The notes: generated by a model not told the origin, from the letters alone. A stretch of 64,000 nt of DNA from Vibrio sp. Hep-1b-8 (GCF_006124995.1 NZ_QEWN01000115.1:27698-91697); one strand, 5' to 3'; counted from the first letter of the stretch, positions 20,536-29,600 are shown. Translations and numbers: made by a program.

Positions 20536-20794
20536 TTAAATTTAGGCCAGAAAAATGGAGGCGAAGAGTAGCATAATCTATCATTCAGAAACAAGTAGCA
20601 GACCTTAATACCGCCCTTATAAACCCCAAGGCTTCATGCACGTTTTAGGCTTTTGGACTTATTGATTTGTGGCTTAAGTATGGCGTTAATCTGGGGTGCT
20701 AGAAATCAACTAAAGGATGAACACGATCTGGCACAATTTATTAACCGTCGTGATAAATTGCTTTCTACTTAGTGTCTTATCGAGAAAAGAGGTT

Positions 20795-21130
20795 ATGCCT
20801 TCCAATCTACCTAAATCTTTCAGTAAACCATTTCTCAAGAGTTTTCACGTTTTAGAAGCTGTCCTCTTGATTGCGATAACGTTAGCGACCTTGTTTGCTA
20901 TGGTGAAACAATTCGTGATGAACGGTAAGATCCCTGTACGATATCCTATATACATTGCTATGATGGCAATAGCTCGTTACATCACATTAGGTATGAAGGA
21001 GCTTGATGCGACTCTCGTTGTTTGGCTTTCTATTGCTGCATTTATTCTAGCAGCTGCCACTTTAGTGATTCGAGTTGGTCATCACTATTGGCCTTATGTT
21101 GATCACACGACAGAAGAGAAGGAAGAGTAG
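20795..21130 (+). CDS. psiE: PsiE-like membrane protein
   Basis: A 111-residue membrane protein with about three membrane helices. The segment IPVRYPIYIAMMAIARYI resembles PsiE, the phosphate-starvation-inducible protein, whose E. coli form has an extra N-terminal helix. The start at ATG 20795 follows AAGAGG. A longer frame from 20717 would add 26 residues with some hydrophobic character, so the N-terminus is uncertain. The 350 bp before it (20446-20794) contain no other gene that I can support. Confidence 0.65.
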   Translation: MPSNLPKSFSKPFLKSFHVLEAVLLIAITLATLFAMVKQFVMNGKIPVRYPIYIAMMAIARYITLGMKELDATLVVWLSIAAFILAAATLVIRVGHHYWPYVDHTTEEKEE

Positions 21131-21285
21131 ACACTAATCCACTTCTTCATCTCTTGCATCCTCAGGCTAGGAGCAAACATCTATGCTTCTAGCGCTGTGA
21201 AAGCGTAAGTCTCAGGTTACGTTTTTGCTTCCTTAAGATCTCAAAAAGGCTAAATTTTTGTATGCAAATATAAAATAATCGCATG

Positions 21286-21299
21286 TCTCACATGTGAGA
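21286..21299. promoter_or_regulatory. 14-bp perfect palindrome
   Basis: TCTCACATGTGAGA lies in an otherwise featureless 370-bp stretch (21131-21499) after psiE. Such a palindrome could be a regulator site, but no target gene is adjacent. Confidence 0.3.
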
Positions 21300-21499
21300 T
21301 ATTTCTTGTGTCCTAATCTGCCGTCACACAATTTGCTGCCGCTACACCAATAGTTTAATTTAGTGATGGTACGACGTTCTTTAAAGTATATTTCACGATA
21401 GACTCTCAGACTGTGAGCTAGACTTAGTCTGATCATCAAGGTTCGGTTGTTATGTGTTTACAAATGCACCACACGCATTTCCACTACTATTTAGAGACG

Positions 21500-21710
21500 A
21501 TGTCTGCCTTCTACTACCTTCCTATATTGGATTGGAAATCAGCCTCAGCAAACCACTGAGTTTGATCAAATTGTTTATGTTGAATCCATAGAGCAACTGC
21601 CGGAGAAGATTGGCGGAGCCGTTTGTTTTGACTTCACCGAACCTGACAAATTAGATGATGCCATCAAGACGTTTTATCACAACCGCTGGCGTTGGTCTTG
21701 GTTGCTATTC
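21500..21710 (+). pseudogene. Gene remnant of unknown family
   Basis: A short frame that reads as real protein (FDQIVYVESIEQLPEKIGG, then AVCFDFTEPDKLDDAIKTF) has no start codon of its own. A good ATG at 21500 (MSAFYYLPIL) is in another frame and stops after 19 codons, which suggests a frameshift near 21520-21540. The frame runs without a break into the HipB-like gene at 21789, where the protein character changes near 21705. It is best read as the 5' end of a truncated gene. Its family is not recognised. Confidence 0.4.
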
Positions 21711-21788
21711 GCTAATGGATACAATAATATCCATTTGCTGTTTTATTTCGCTATAATGGATATAACTGTACCCATTTGGTCTTTGCGG

Positions 21789-22079
21789 ATGAATTTTACT
21801 TTACTTGATGATACCGACGTCAGCCAAGCCTATGCAGCTTATTTGCGCGAGTTACGAAAGCAGGCAAAGCTGTCACGAGCGGCGCTTGCTGAGCGAAGCT
21901 GTGTACCTGCGGCCACCATTAAGAAGTTTGAGTTGACCGGGCAAATTTCATTTCGCCAATTGTTGTTGCTTTGGCAAACACTTGACTCGCTAGATAGGCT
22001 CTATCAACTCACTGAGCCTAACAAAGAGCGCGCCACTATACCCACGAGTATCGATGAGGTGCTAAAAGATGAGTTTTAA
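21789..22079 (+). CDS. HipB-like HTH antitoxin/regulator
   Basis: A 96-residue Xre-type helix-turn-helix protein (YLRELRKQAKLSRAALAERS, then VPAATIKKFE). It overlaps the start of the HipA-like frame by 11 bp, the arrangement of hipBA operons. The start is taken at 21789 because upstream codons belong to the previous remnant. In HipBA modules HipB represses the operon and neutralises the HipA kinase. Here the HipA partner is broken, so this may be an orphan regulator. Confidence 0.7.
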   Translation: MNFTLLDDTDVSQAYAAYLRELRKQAKLSRAALAERSCVPAATIKKFELTGQISFRQLLLLWQTLDSLDRLYQLTEPNKERATIPTSIDEVLKDEF

Positions 22080-22774
22080 ACCGATTCAGAAGCTTAATGT
22101 TACTCGTACGCTAAGCTCAGGTGAACAGATATCTGTTGGGGGTCTTGGCGCAGAATCGGCAAGGTGTTTTTTTCCAGTATGCAGACAGCTATTTGCAGCA
22201 GTTTGGCAATTTATCACCGTTTACCTTGCAGTCGAGCACACAAGTTCAAGCCGCACCTAAAGCGCCGCATCAAGGTGTACATGGCGTATTTGGAGATTGT
22301 TTGCCCGATGGCTGGGGCATGTTGTTACAAGATCGTATTTTCCGGCAACAGGGCATTCTGCCTAATCAATTAACAGCGATGGATAGATTAGCCTTTGTCG
22401 GTGATAAAGGCATGGGAGCGCTGTTTTTTTCTCCGGTGTCTGAGTTTTCAGCCACCACGCATGCGGATATTGATTTAGCAACCTTGGGCTTAGAAGCGCA
22501 AACGCTGTTCGATGCTTCAATGTCAGATTATATGGACGACAACCACGATGAGTTAGATGGGCATACGCAACAGGGTTTCCCAGCAGATAATTACTTCTCG
22601 CCGGAAAGAAACCTAAGCATGCTCATCGAATCACGGTTTATTGAGCGATTTTTACAGTTTTGGGGATTTGTGATCATTGATCCAAGACGTTTTTTAAACA
22701 CGGAACTTATTGGTAGAACGGTACAGGTACTGCCTTTATTAAAACAAACTTTTCAATTCACAATAAATAGATAG
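22069..22774 (+). pseudogene. HipA-like kinase, frameshifted and chimeric
   Basis: The frame from ATG 22069 (MSFKPIQKLNVTRTLSSGEQ) continues as VLAQNRQGVFFQYADSYLQQ only after a shift at a run of five Gs (22138-22142); four Gs would restore it. The HipA N-terminal region then reads well (GVFGDCLPDGWGMLLQDRI, FVGDKGMGALFF) up to about 22520. The kinase core and catalytic loop are absent. Instead about 80 unrelated residues follow (ERNLSMLIESRFIERFLQFW), which look like the C-terminus of another protein. This is two lesions: an indel and a deletion or fusion. Confidence 0.75.
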
Positions 22775-22784
22775 CAAGGTCTTC

Positions 22785-23903
22785 GTGAGCGAATATCAAT
22801 ACTATAAATTCGAGCGTCTGGATGGGTATTTAGATGCTAAAGCACGCCAAGCACTCAGATCGATTTCAAGCCGTGCCGAGATCAGCGCTACGTCCTTTCA
22901 GGTGTATTACACCTACAGTGACTTAAAGGCAGAGCCTTCTGAGTTGATGGTAAAATACTTCGATATCGGTTTTTATTATGCCGATTGGGGCTCAATCGAT
23001 GTATACATCAAGCTACCAGCTGGAACGCTTCCAGATGTGTTACTCGGCTTTTCAATAGGTGGGCTTTATGTGCATCAAAGCGATGAGTGGCAGTTGCTGA
23101 TTTTTTCCATCGAGGAGTATGACGAATATTTTGACGATGAAGATGCTGACGACTTTTTCCTGCATTTAGCTGCTTTACGCAGTGGGTTAATGCAAGGGGA
23201 TTGGCGCCTTGTGTACTTCATGTGGCTCAAAGCGTTTGAATTTAATGATGACGTTGAGCGAATGCCGTTGATTAAATTCGATTTTGAACACCTCAGTGAA
23301 GAGTTGCAGGCCTTTGCGGTACTGTATGATATTCCCTTAGCATTGGTTAAGGCGCTCGCCATGGTGCTGACCGAACAACCCAGTCACCAAGCCAAACAAA
23401 CTCAGCTTACGTTTGATGCGTGGCTCCATAATCTCTCGGAAGCAGAGAAAGACACGCTATTACGCACGTTGTTTGAGCAAGGCCAGCTAACCCGTCACCA
23501 AGCCTTAGCGCTGACGCGAAAAGAACCTGCCAACATAGACGAGATCTATCAATACTGGTTAACCCCTGCCGTCATTTCTCCTTTCATTGAGCAAGCGCAA
23601 AGCCAATTGCAGCAAGAGTAGGCCGCAGCACTCGCAAAAAAATTAGCCATCGAAAAAGCGGAAAAAGAAAAAGCGTTGACGGATATCTACAATCAGCGTG
23701 AGCACTACTGGCAGCAATCACAAGAGCAAGCGGATCGAACATGCGCCAGTGGTTACGATACGGCGTCACGCTATCTGCATCAGCTGTTTGAAGCCTATCA
23801 GTTCAAAGCGAATGAAGCGGCGTTTGAACAACGTTTTAAGCGCTTTGTTGTGGCGAATAATAGCCGTAAAGCACTGTTAAATCGTTTGAGTGATTTGCTT
23901 TAA
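22785..23903 (+). pseudogene. Conserved protein gene (MSEYQYYKF family) interrupted by an amber codon
   Basis: The frame runs 278 codons to TAG at 23619-23621, then continues open for 93 more codons in the same frame to TAA at 23903. The part after the TAG is a natural continuation: a charged helix (KKLAIEKAEKEKALTDIY) and a domain rich in aromatic residues. The N-terminus MSEYQYYKFERLDGYL belongs to a widespread family of unknown function which, as I recall, is often found beside SWIM zinc-finger proteins. The preceding frame ends in what may be the tail of its usual upstream partner. Either a full-length protein of 371 residues is made by readthrough, or a truncated 278-residue one. Confidence 0.65.
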
Positions 23904-24004
23904 ACGATGAGGCGATAGGCTGGCCAAATGACGTTAGCAAAAAGCTGATTGAGGGTTGATTTGAAGGTTGTAAGCCCACCAAAAAGTCTACAGATTGTTA
24001 CCTT

Positions 24005-24250
24005 TTAAGTCACTTTGTGTAGACCTCTAACCGCTGAGTTTTCCAGCTCAGTAAACGCATGGACGAGTGCTCGACTTGCATTACACACTTTCTTTTGCTG
24101 ACCTTTGGGCATCCAATCTGCTCCAATTTTAGGGTTTAAGTGGATATCGACCTCATCTTCATAAAACACTGGATTGTCAGCATCGCAACACTCCAATGCC
24201 TTTTTGATTCTGGCGAGTTTTGCTTCTTTTTCTACAAACCAGTGATCTAT
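24005..24250 (-). pseudogene. IS630-family transposase remnant
   Basis: Only about 80 residues remain, including the DDE-domain segment YEDEVDIHLNPKIGADWMPK that is typical of IS630-family transposases. There is no start codon and both ends are cut. The N-terminal third and the rest of the catalytic domain are missing. Confidence 0.7.
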
Positions 24251-24251
24251 A

Positions 24252-24365
24252 TTTAGGAACAGTTATTTAGTTGTAAAAGTCAGGTATCAAAATGGCATTG
24301 CTGTTATTGAGTGGGTTGGTACTCATGCTCAGTATGATAAGCAACGCTTTTTGGAGGGGAAGATG
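24252..24365 (+). pseudogene. HigB-like toxin remnant
   Basis: About 37 codons resembling the C-terminus of HigB/RelE-type mRNA interferases (YLVVKVRYQNGIAVIEWVGT, then HAQYDKQ). The 5' part is missing at the junction with the IS630 remnant. It reads in frame into the HigA-like gene without a stop, which is abnormal for a higBA pair. Confidence 0.55.
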
Positions 24366-24992
24366 AGTCACATTAAATTAATCAAATCAGCACATAATCA
24401 TGAGTCAGCATTGATGCGATTAATGTCATTAATGGACTTGGATCCGCAGCCAGGTTCAGCCGAATCTGATGAGATGGATGTATTGGCATTATTAATTGAA
24501 AAGTACGAAGAAGATCATTTTCCAATCAGTAAGCCCGATCCAATAGAAGCGATAAAATTTAGAATGGAGCAACAAGGTTTAAAAAATCGAGACCTTGTTC
24601 CTTTTATTGGGTCAGCTCCAAAAGTTTCCGAGATATTGAATGGAACACGTAGCCTCAGTTTGAACATGATCCGAAAGCTAAGCAGTGGGTTAGGTATATC
24701 AGCTGATGTTTTGATTCAATTGCCAGAGCAAAAGCACGCAATTCAAAGAGAAGTAGATTGGCAAGCCTTCCCGATAGCTGAAATGCGAAAGCGTGGCTAC
24801 TTTGATAGTTTCAGTGGGCCATTGCAAGAGTTAAAGGAATATGCAGCTGAGGCTTTGTCTGACTTTATCGGTTCCGTAAAATCAGGTTTTCATCTTCAAC
24901 CTGCCTTATTGAGAGCATCTTCTCACCTTCGTACAAATGATAAGGAAACAGATCCTTATGCTCTGTGGGCGTGGCAAGTATCGGGCAGCTAG
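24363..24992 (+). CDS. HigA-like HTH antitoxin, probably 3' truncated
   Basis: A 209-residue protein. Residues about 60-115 form a HigA-type helix-turn-helix (IEAIKFRMEQQGLKNRDLVP, then FIGSAPKVSEILNGTRSLSL). The following region (WQAFPIAEMRKRGYF) matches HTH proteins that carry a C-terminal ImmA/IrrE-like extension. The frame ends abruptly with YALWAWQVSGS, where such proteins normally continue, so a rearrangement near 24980 probably removed the end. It may still bind DNA, but its toxin partner is gone. Confidence 0.6.
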   Translation: MSHIKLIKSAHNHESALMRLMSLMDLDPQPGSAESDEMDVLALLIEKYEEDHFPISKPDPIEAIKFRMEQQGLKNRDLVPFIGSAPKVSEILNGTRSLSLNMIRKLSSGLGISADVLIQLPEQKHAIQREVDWQAFPIAEMRKRGYFDSFSGPLQELKEYAAEALSDFIGSVKSGFHLQPALLRASSHLRTNDKETDPYALWAWQVSGS

Positions 24993-25194
24993 GGTGTGCT
25001 TGTTTAACGCGCGGTAACTGATAGGTCAGCCAGCGGGTTAAACGTTCGGCTGCATTATCGCACTGGCTCAATGCTGGGTAGAGGGTAAACGCGCCATGCC
25101 CAACGAGTAAATCGACCACCTGCTTTATCCATTCTCTATCCCAATCGTTGCCACTTGCCCATAACACGTCACTTATCACCTTTTGGTTCTTCAT
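24990..25194 (-). pseudogene. Gene fragment of unknown family
   Basis: From ATG 25194 the frame gives a protein-like stretch (MKNQKVISDVLWASGNDWDR, then EWIKQVVDLL), with L/W-rich helices, up to about 24990. There it enters DNA that is antisense to the HigA-like gene, so the 3' part is lost at the same junction that truncates that gene. Function unknown. The following 25195-25511 holds no gene that I can support. Confidence 0.4.
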
Positions 25195-25511
25195 GCCGTC
25201 TATTTTCAGTGGTCGGATGCAGACTCGGTGGTGAAATAGATGAAAGAAATGGCCATCAAACTAACCAGTCAAAACGGTTTTTTTGATGACCTGTGCGTGG
25301 CTAATTGTTTGATATACATAGTCCAATACGGCGCTGTTTGGCGGCATTTGGCTAGTGCAAAAAAATCGAGACGCCAAACGATCGTTTGCATTCTGGGTTT
25401 AAAAAATCAAACGGTTTGTACTTTGGAGTCGAGGTTGGTTTAGAGTGCAAAAAGTGCCAAATCTTGCTTTGTGCCAGAACCGGCAAGGCCTACTGGCTTT
25501 TGGCGTAAGGG

Positions 25512-26568
25512 GGGCTTTGTTGCCAAAATCGAATGAACTAAATCAAAATCTTACGATAAGATCAGGAACATTTATTTACTGACTTTGATTTCATGCCGAA
25601 GCCTCGCTACAAAACCACCAACTGGTGCAAGTACAACAACTCCCTAGTCAATCGAGGTTCACTCACGTTTTGGATTGACGAAGAAGCAATATCGGAGTGG
25701 ACACAATCAAAACAGCGTAGACGTGGTAGACCACGATTGTTTAGTGACTTAGCTATCACGACCGCTCTCATGGTGAAGCGCATCTTTTCCCTCCCCTTAA
25801 GGGCGCTACAAGGCTTTATAGACTCAGTATTTAAATTAGCGAATATCCCATTGGTTTGTCCTCACTATACCTGTATAAGCCGCCGAGCCAAGGATGTAGA
25901 AGTTAATTTCAAAGCCTCAACACGAGGCGCTATCCAACACCTAGCCATTGATGCAACTGGGCTCAAGGTATACGGTGAGGGAGAATGGAAAGTGAAAAAG
26001 CATGGAACTGATGGCAAGCGTCGAGTCTGGCGTAAACTCCATCTTGCGGTTGATACAGACACACATGAAATTATCGCCGCAGAGCTGACACTATCAGGTG
26101 TGACCGATGCGGAAGTACTTCCTAACCTACTCAAGCAAACACGTCGAACCATCAAGGAAATCTCGGGAGATGGTGCATACGATACAAGAGAGTGTCACAG
26201 AGCTATTAGGGTTAAGAAAGCGACACCTTTAATCCCTCCGCGTGAAGGTGCCGCTTTCTGGGAAAAAGGGCATCCACGTAATCTGGCAGTTGGCTGCCAA
26301 AAGCTCTATGGCTCGAACAAAAAGTGGAAACAGAAGTACGGTTACCATAAGCGGTCATTATCGGAGACTGCGATGCATCGCGTAAAACAACTACTAGGAG
26401 CTTCACTCACGCTTCGAAATTACAACGCACAAGTGGGTGAGACTTACGCCATGATTAAAGCACTCAACAAGCTAACTGGGATAGGTATGCCTGAAACTCA
26501 GTATGTTGTTTAAAATGCGAGCTATTTAGCTAGCGTTCACTCTTTAGCTGAATTCGGCAACAAAGCCC
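25512..26568 (+). mobile_element. IS5-family insertion sequence, complete
   Basis: A 1057-bp element bounded by inverted repeats that begin GGGCTTTGTTGCC at both ends (25512 on the left, ending 26568 on the right) and that diverge after about 13-17 bp. It encodes one transposase. I see no matching target-site duplication in the flanks, so the surrounding DNA was probably rearranged after insertion. Confidence 0.85.
25593..26513 (+). CDS. IS5-family transposase
   Basis: A 306-residue DDE transposase of the IS5/IS903 type. The first catalytic Asp is in HLAIDATGLKVYGEGEWK, the second in SGDGAYDTRECH, and the C-terminal Y(2)R(3)E(6)K-like region is YHKRSLSETAMHRVKQLLG. The frame is intact, so the element may be active. 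Confidence 0.9.
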   Translation: MPKPRYKTTNWCKYNNSLVNRGSLTFWIDEEAISEWTQSKQRRRGRPRLFSDLAITTALMVKRIFSLPLRALQGFIDSVFKLANIPLVCPHYTCISRRAKDVEVNFKASTRGAIQHLAIDATGLKVYGEGEWKVKKHGTDGKRRVWRKLHLAVDTDTHEIIAAELTLSGVTDAEVLPNLLKQTRRTIKEISGDGAYDTRECHRAIRVKKATPLIPPREGAAFWEKGHPRNLAVGCQKLYGSNKKWKQKYGYHKRSLSETAMHRVKQLLGASLTLRNYNAQVGETYAMIKALNKLTGIGMPETQYVV

Positions 26569-26812
26569 GTGAGTTCTGGCACGCTCGCATTGAAGTTGAG
26601 CTGGTTGGCTGGTGGAGTGGGTATTCTTGATAGCTTGCGTCGATACCGAACTGCCAATCAATCCAAGAGGCGATTGACTCTTAAGAAGTAACTCAAAGGG
26701 AGGGCAACCTTCCTTTTTTCTGCGGTACTAGTGAAGAGGTGCTGGGATGAGTAAAGCGTTTGTTTTTACAGAGCGAGCTCATGATATGTATACAAACTAG
26801 AGGATACACATC

Positions 26813-26995
26813 ATGCAGTTAATCAAAATAAAGGAAGTGATGTATAGAACTTCATTAAGCCAAGCAAGCATCTACAAGCGTATTCAAAACGGGACGTTCC
26901 CTAAGCCAGTTAGCCTAGGTGCCCGAAGCGTTGCATGGCACGAAGAAGAGGTGAGTGTGTGGATTCGAGGGGTGGTAATGGAGGGTCGAGTTTGA
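26813..26995 (+). CDS. AlpA-family regulator / excisionase-like protein
   Basis: A 60-residue MerR-like winged HTH of the AlpA family (SQASIYKRIQNGTFPKPVSL, W-H in VAWHEEEV). AlpA-type proteins activate or direct excision of P4-like elements; in yicC-associated islands a protein of this size acts as recombination directionality factor. It lies 230 bp after the IS5 element and is preceded by AGAGGATACACATC, which contains a plausible AGAGG site. The cognate integrase gene would be the one at the other end of the island. Confidence 0.75.
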   Translation: MQLIKIKEVMYRTSLSQASIYKRIQNGTFPKPVSLGARSVAWHEEEVSVWIRGVVMEGRV

Positions 26996-27104
26996 GTGAG
27001 TTGTAGATTAAAACTCTTGTGTGTTTTGATATTCAATAGCTAATATTTGTGTATAATAAAGTGTATTAATGCATTTTGTTATTTGTTTTTTTTTGGTGGG
27101 AAAT

Positions 27105-27986
27105 ATGATTTCACGAGGTTATCAGCAGGCGCCGCTCTTAATGACTCTTGTAGATGTGCGCTTCTCGGCTATCCCTGATTTCCATGAAGAGGGGAGGCTA
27201 TTGCAGCTAGAATCATCCTTTAGAGAAATAGGTTTTGTTGAGAAGGTTGTTGAGCAGCAGCAAGAAATTAATTTTGAATTAAAACCAGATGCGAATGGTA
27301 AAATTGTACATTCGTCCAAGCCATCCGTGAATCAGGTTGGTAAGCAGCGTTGGATATTCCTAAATTTTGAGAGAACTTTATCGGTGTACGTTGCTCAGGA
27401 TGGCCTGTCTGTTAAATGTACGCGATACAGTACACATGATAAATTTGTAGAATCTCTTGAAGGTGTTGTATCTAGGCTTGTTGAGGTATTCCCATCCTTA
27501 TCGAAAGGGGTTATCTCCAGAATCGGTACTCGTTACCTCAACTTGATAGTGCCTCAAGAGGGTAAGAGTGTGGCGAATTATTTAAAAGCGGAGTGGCTAC
27601 CAAATAATTCCATTCCGACAGAAATAGATGTGGAGTCCGGTGTACACAATCGTCTGATGATGAACTATAAGACAAAGTATGGAAACCTGAGGGTGGAGTC
27701 TAATAAGTTTGCGCCCGAGAAAGGTGCCAATATGTCCGTTATACCAAATGAATTAATGGACTCACCTGAAACTGCTTTATCCATTCAAGAACTTCCTTGG
27801 TGGGGGGAGCAATTAGGGCGTAATGAAAGCTATGTTGTGCTAGATATTGATTTAAGTAACTCTGTAAGAGAGATGTTTAACATTGATAATCTGGTGGATT
27901 CGTTGAATGGAATGAGAACATTAACTAGACCTGCATTTGATATGTGTATTACAGATGAGGCTAAGCAAGATTGGATTGAGCTTTAA
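27105..27986 (+). CDS. TIGR04255-like protein, first gene of cargo operon 1
   Basis: A 293-residue soluble protein. The opening YQQAPLLMTLVDVRFSAIPD and the later GTRYLNLI resemble the TIGR04255 family, whose molecular function is unknown and whose members occur in accessory regions. The start at ATG 27105 follows GGTGGG. An AT-rich upstream region has TATAAT at 27052-27057, a candidate -10 without a well-spaced -35. It is followed 11 bp later by a gene for an HTH protein and then a third gene, all in the same direction: an operon specific to this island. Confidence 0.6.
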   Translation: MISRGYQQAPLLMTLVDVRFSAIPDFHEEGRLLQLESSFREIGFVEKVVEQQQEINFELKPDANGKIVHSSKPSVNQVGKQRWIFLNFERTLSVYVAQDGLSVKCTRYSTHDKFVESLEGVVSRLVEVFPSLSKGVISRIGTRYLNLIVPQEGKSVANYLKAEWLPNNSIPTEIDVESGVHNRLMMNYKTKYGNLRVESNKFAPEKGANMSVIPNELMDSPETALSIQELPWWGEQLGRNESYVVLDIDLSNSVREMFNIDNLVDSLNGMRTLTRPAFDMCITDEAKQDWIEL

Positions 27987-27997
27987 GGAGGTTTGCC

Positions 27998-28579
27998 ATG
28001 TTAAGTACAGCAAGGGCTAACGTTGAGGTAGGTCCAAGGAATGGTTTTACAACAGCAGCAGTATTAGCTGGTGCCATTTTGGTTACAGGCACTAGTGTTG
28101 CAGCAAGTGGAGATTATCGTTCATCTGTTGATGCTAACTGGGAGACTCACCAGCAAGTCGTCGCACCTAATCAGGTTTCTTCTCAAGATATGGTAAAGAG
28201 TGTATTGAGTGCCTTTGGTTTAGCGGTTAAGGATTTTGAGCCGATTTTAGGTGTCAAGAGAGCTGCAATTTACAACTGGAAAAAAGGGGCAAATGAGCCC
28301 AATGAAGTTCAGTTTGCAATATTAAGGCGTCTGCACGAGGTATCTATTCTCCTTGATTCAAAAGGAGTTAAAATAGGTAGACTGGCAAAAACAAATGTTT
28401 ATCAGAACACATCTTTGCTAGAAAAGTTATCTTCACCATCGATAGATGTCCAAAGTGTGGTAGAGCATCATGAGTTTTTGGTGTCCAAGGTTCTTAAACA
28501 GAAAGTCACTTTCGAGAGTGTGAGCTCAAGTGAGACCCTAGTTGAAGGGGATTCTTTTGTTTCGGTTGAGAGGTCGTAG
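27998..28579 (+). CDS. Membrane-anchored HTH-like protein, second gene of cargo operon 1
   Basis: A 193-residue protein. Residues about 17-36 form a hydrophobic segment (FTTAAVLAGAILVTGTSVAA). Residues about 62-115 contain a helix-turn-helix-like region with the recognition-helix phrase VKRAAIYNWKKGANEPNE. The remainder is polar, without known domains. A GGAGG site is 6 bp before the ATG. If the hydrophobic segment is a membrane anchor, this is a DNA-binding protein tethered to the membrane. An alternative is a cleaved signal sequence. No family is recognised. Confidence 0.6.
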   Translation: MLSTARANVEVGPRNGFTTAAVLAGAILVTGTSVAASGDYRSSVDANWETHQQVVAPNQVSSQDMVKSVLSAFGLAVKDFEPILGVKRAAIYNWKKGANEPNEVQFAILRRLHEVSILLDSKGVKIGRLAKTNVYQNTSLLEKLSSPSIDVQSVVEHHEFLVSKVLKQKVTFESVSSSETLVEGDSFVSVERS

Positions 28580-28583
28580 TTGA

Positions 28584-29483
28584 ATGGCTTCAGGCGATGC
28601 TGATTCAGGGCGTGACCCGAGAGAGCAGCTAATCCATAATGGCTGGAAGCAAGGGGCTGTAATTGATTTTGAAAATGCGCAAGAATCAATTACGGCTTCA
28701 ATTATAAATGGCTCAATCAAACCAAAGCATCAGGCCAAGTTGCTAGTTATTTCACAAGATTGTGACATTCTATCTCACGAGGCTCATGTGGAGTGTTTGC
28801 TCCTCAAAAAGGTGAGCAAAGAAGCTCCAAGCCAAAAAAATGGGCATAATCCAAGAAAAATTCAGTTGGACCCAATCGACGATATCTTCTGGGAAGCGAG
28901 AGCTGATGATATTGTTTACCTGAAGAAGGATTTTCTTCTGAAAGTGGAACCGCTATCTGATTTTGATGTATCTAACGAGCAGTTAAATGTCTTAAAGCAG
29001 TGGAAAGCCAACCGTTATGTTCGCACTGGCCTGCCAGAGCTATTCGTTGAGCGTGCTGGGCACTTCTTTAAGCCTCCTAGAGGAGATGGTGAGGATGAGT
29101 CCCTCGAAAATTCAGAGCTATTTAGTCGACTTTCCAAGTACATATCCTCGATTCGAGTGTATTGCCTAGAGGACGGCGATATTACTAAGTGCGGCTTTAT
29201 TTTGCTTTATAAGTCATTACTGTGCAGTGCTGATAGAGTTGATGTTGATGACATTGAGCAACTCTTCGAGGAGTGCTTACTTGATAAAATTAGAACTTTA
29301 GATAAGACCGAGCTAATCAATGACGACAGTGAAGAAGGTTCACTATTTGAGGTTCATAGTCTGAGTGATGTTATGTCCGATATGGAGTTTCCAACTGGCT
29401 TGCTTTCTCTCTTCCCTAGGTATTATTTTGATTATGTCTCTTTTGGTGATGAAGAGGATGATTCAGACTTATCTGAAGGTTGA
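28584..29483 (+). CDS. Uncharacterised protein with ISQDCDI motif, third gene of cargo operon 1
   Basis: A 299-residue acidic soluble protein. The segment GWKQGAVIDF followed by LLVISQDCDILSHEAHVECL recalls a family of unknown function in accessory loci, defined by a conserved S-Q-D/S-C-D. The Cys-Asp pair might bind metal or form an active site, which is inference. It starts 4 bp after the HTH gene, so the two are probably coupled. The C-terminus is strongly acidic (FGDEEDDSDLSEG). A terminator follows at 29577. Confidence 0.55.
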   Translation: MASGDADSGRDPREQLIHNGWKQGAVIDFENAQESITASIINGSIKPKHQAKLLVISQDCDILSHEAHVECLLLKKVSKEAPSQKNGHNPRKIQLDPIDDIFWEARADDIVYLKKDFLLKVEPLSDFDVSNEQLNVLKQWKANRYVRTGLPELFVERAGHFFKPPRGDGEDESLENSELFSRLSKYISSIRVYCLEDGDITKCGFILLYKSLLCSADRVDVDDIEQLFEECLLDKIRTLDKTELINDDSEEGSLFEVHSLSDVMSDMEFPTGLLSLFPRYYFDYVSFGDEEDDSDLSEG

Positions 29484-29576
29484 TATTAATTCGCGACTCA
29501 ACATTGCCTTTATCTCAAAACAATACAAAAACTAGCTAAAGCAGCCAAGAAACGTGCAATAAAAAACAACCCTACT

Positions 29577-29600
29577 AACACGCCTCTGGGCGTGTTTTTT
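29577..29600 (+). terminator. Terminator of cargo operon 1
   Basis: A 7-8-bp stem (ACACGCC with GGCGTGT), a tetraloop-sized loop and six Ts. Confidence 0.85.

Noticed and set aside
21233..21439. A minus-strand protein in the psiE downstream region
   Set aside because: Its composition is not protein-like, it has no ribosome site and it covers the palindrome; more likely a chance frame.
22069..22774. A functional HipA toxin
   Set aside because: The frame is broken at the G-run and the kinase core is missing.
24865..24989. Extension of the 25194 minus-strand fragment across the HigA-like gene
   Set aside because: This part is antisense to the HigA-like coding sequence and does not read as the same protein; only 24990-25194 is kept.
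25195..25511. Integron attC sites or a superintegron cassette
   Set aside because: The sequence is rich in GCCAAA-like words but shows no paired core sites or integron integrase gene.
25498..26580. Target-site duplication of the IS5 element
   Set aside because: The 4- and 9-bp flanks do not match.
26747..26800. A 17-residue leader peptide before the AlpA-like gene
   Set aside because: It has a start and stop, but nothing else supports it as a gene.
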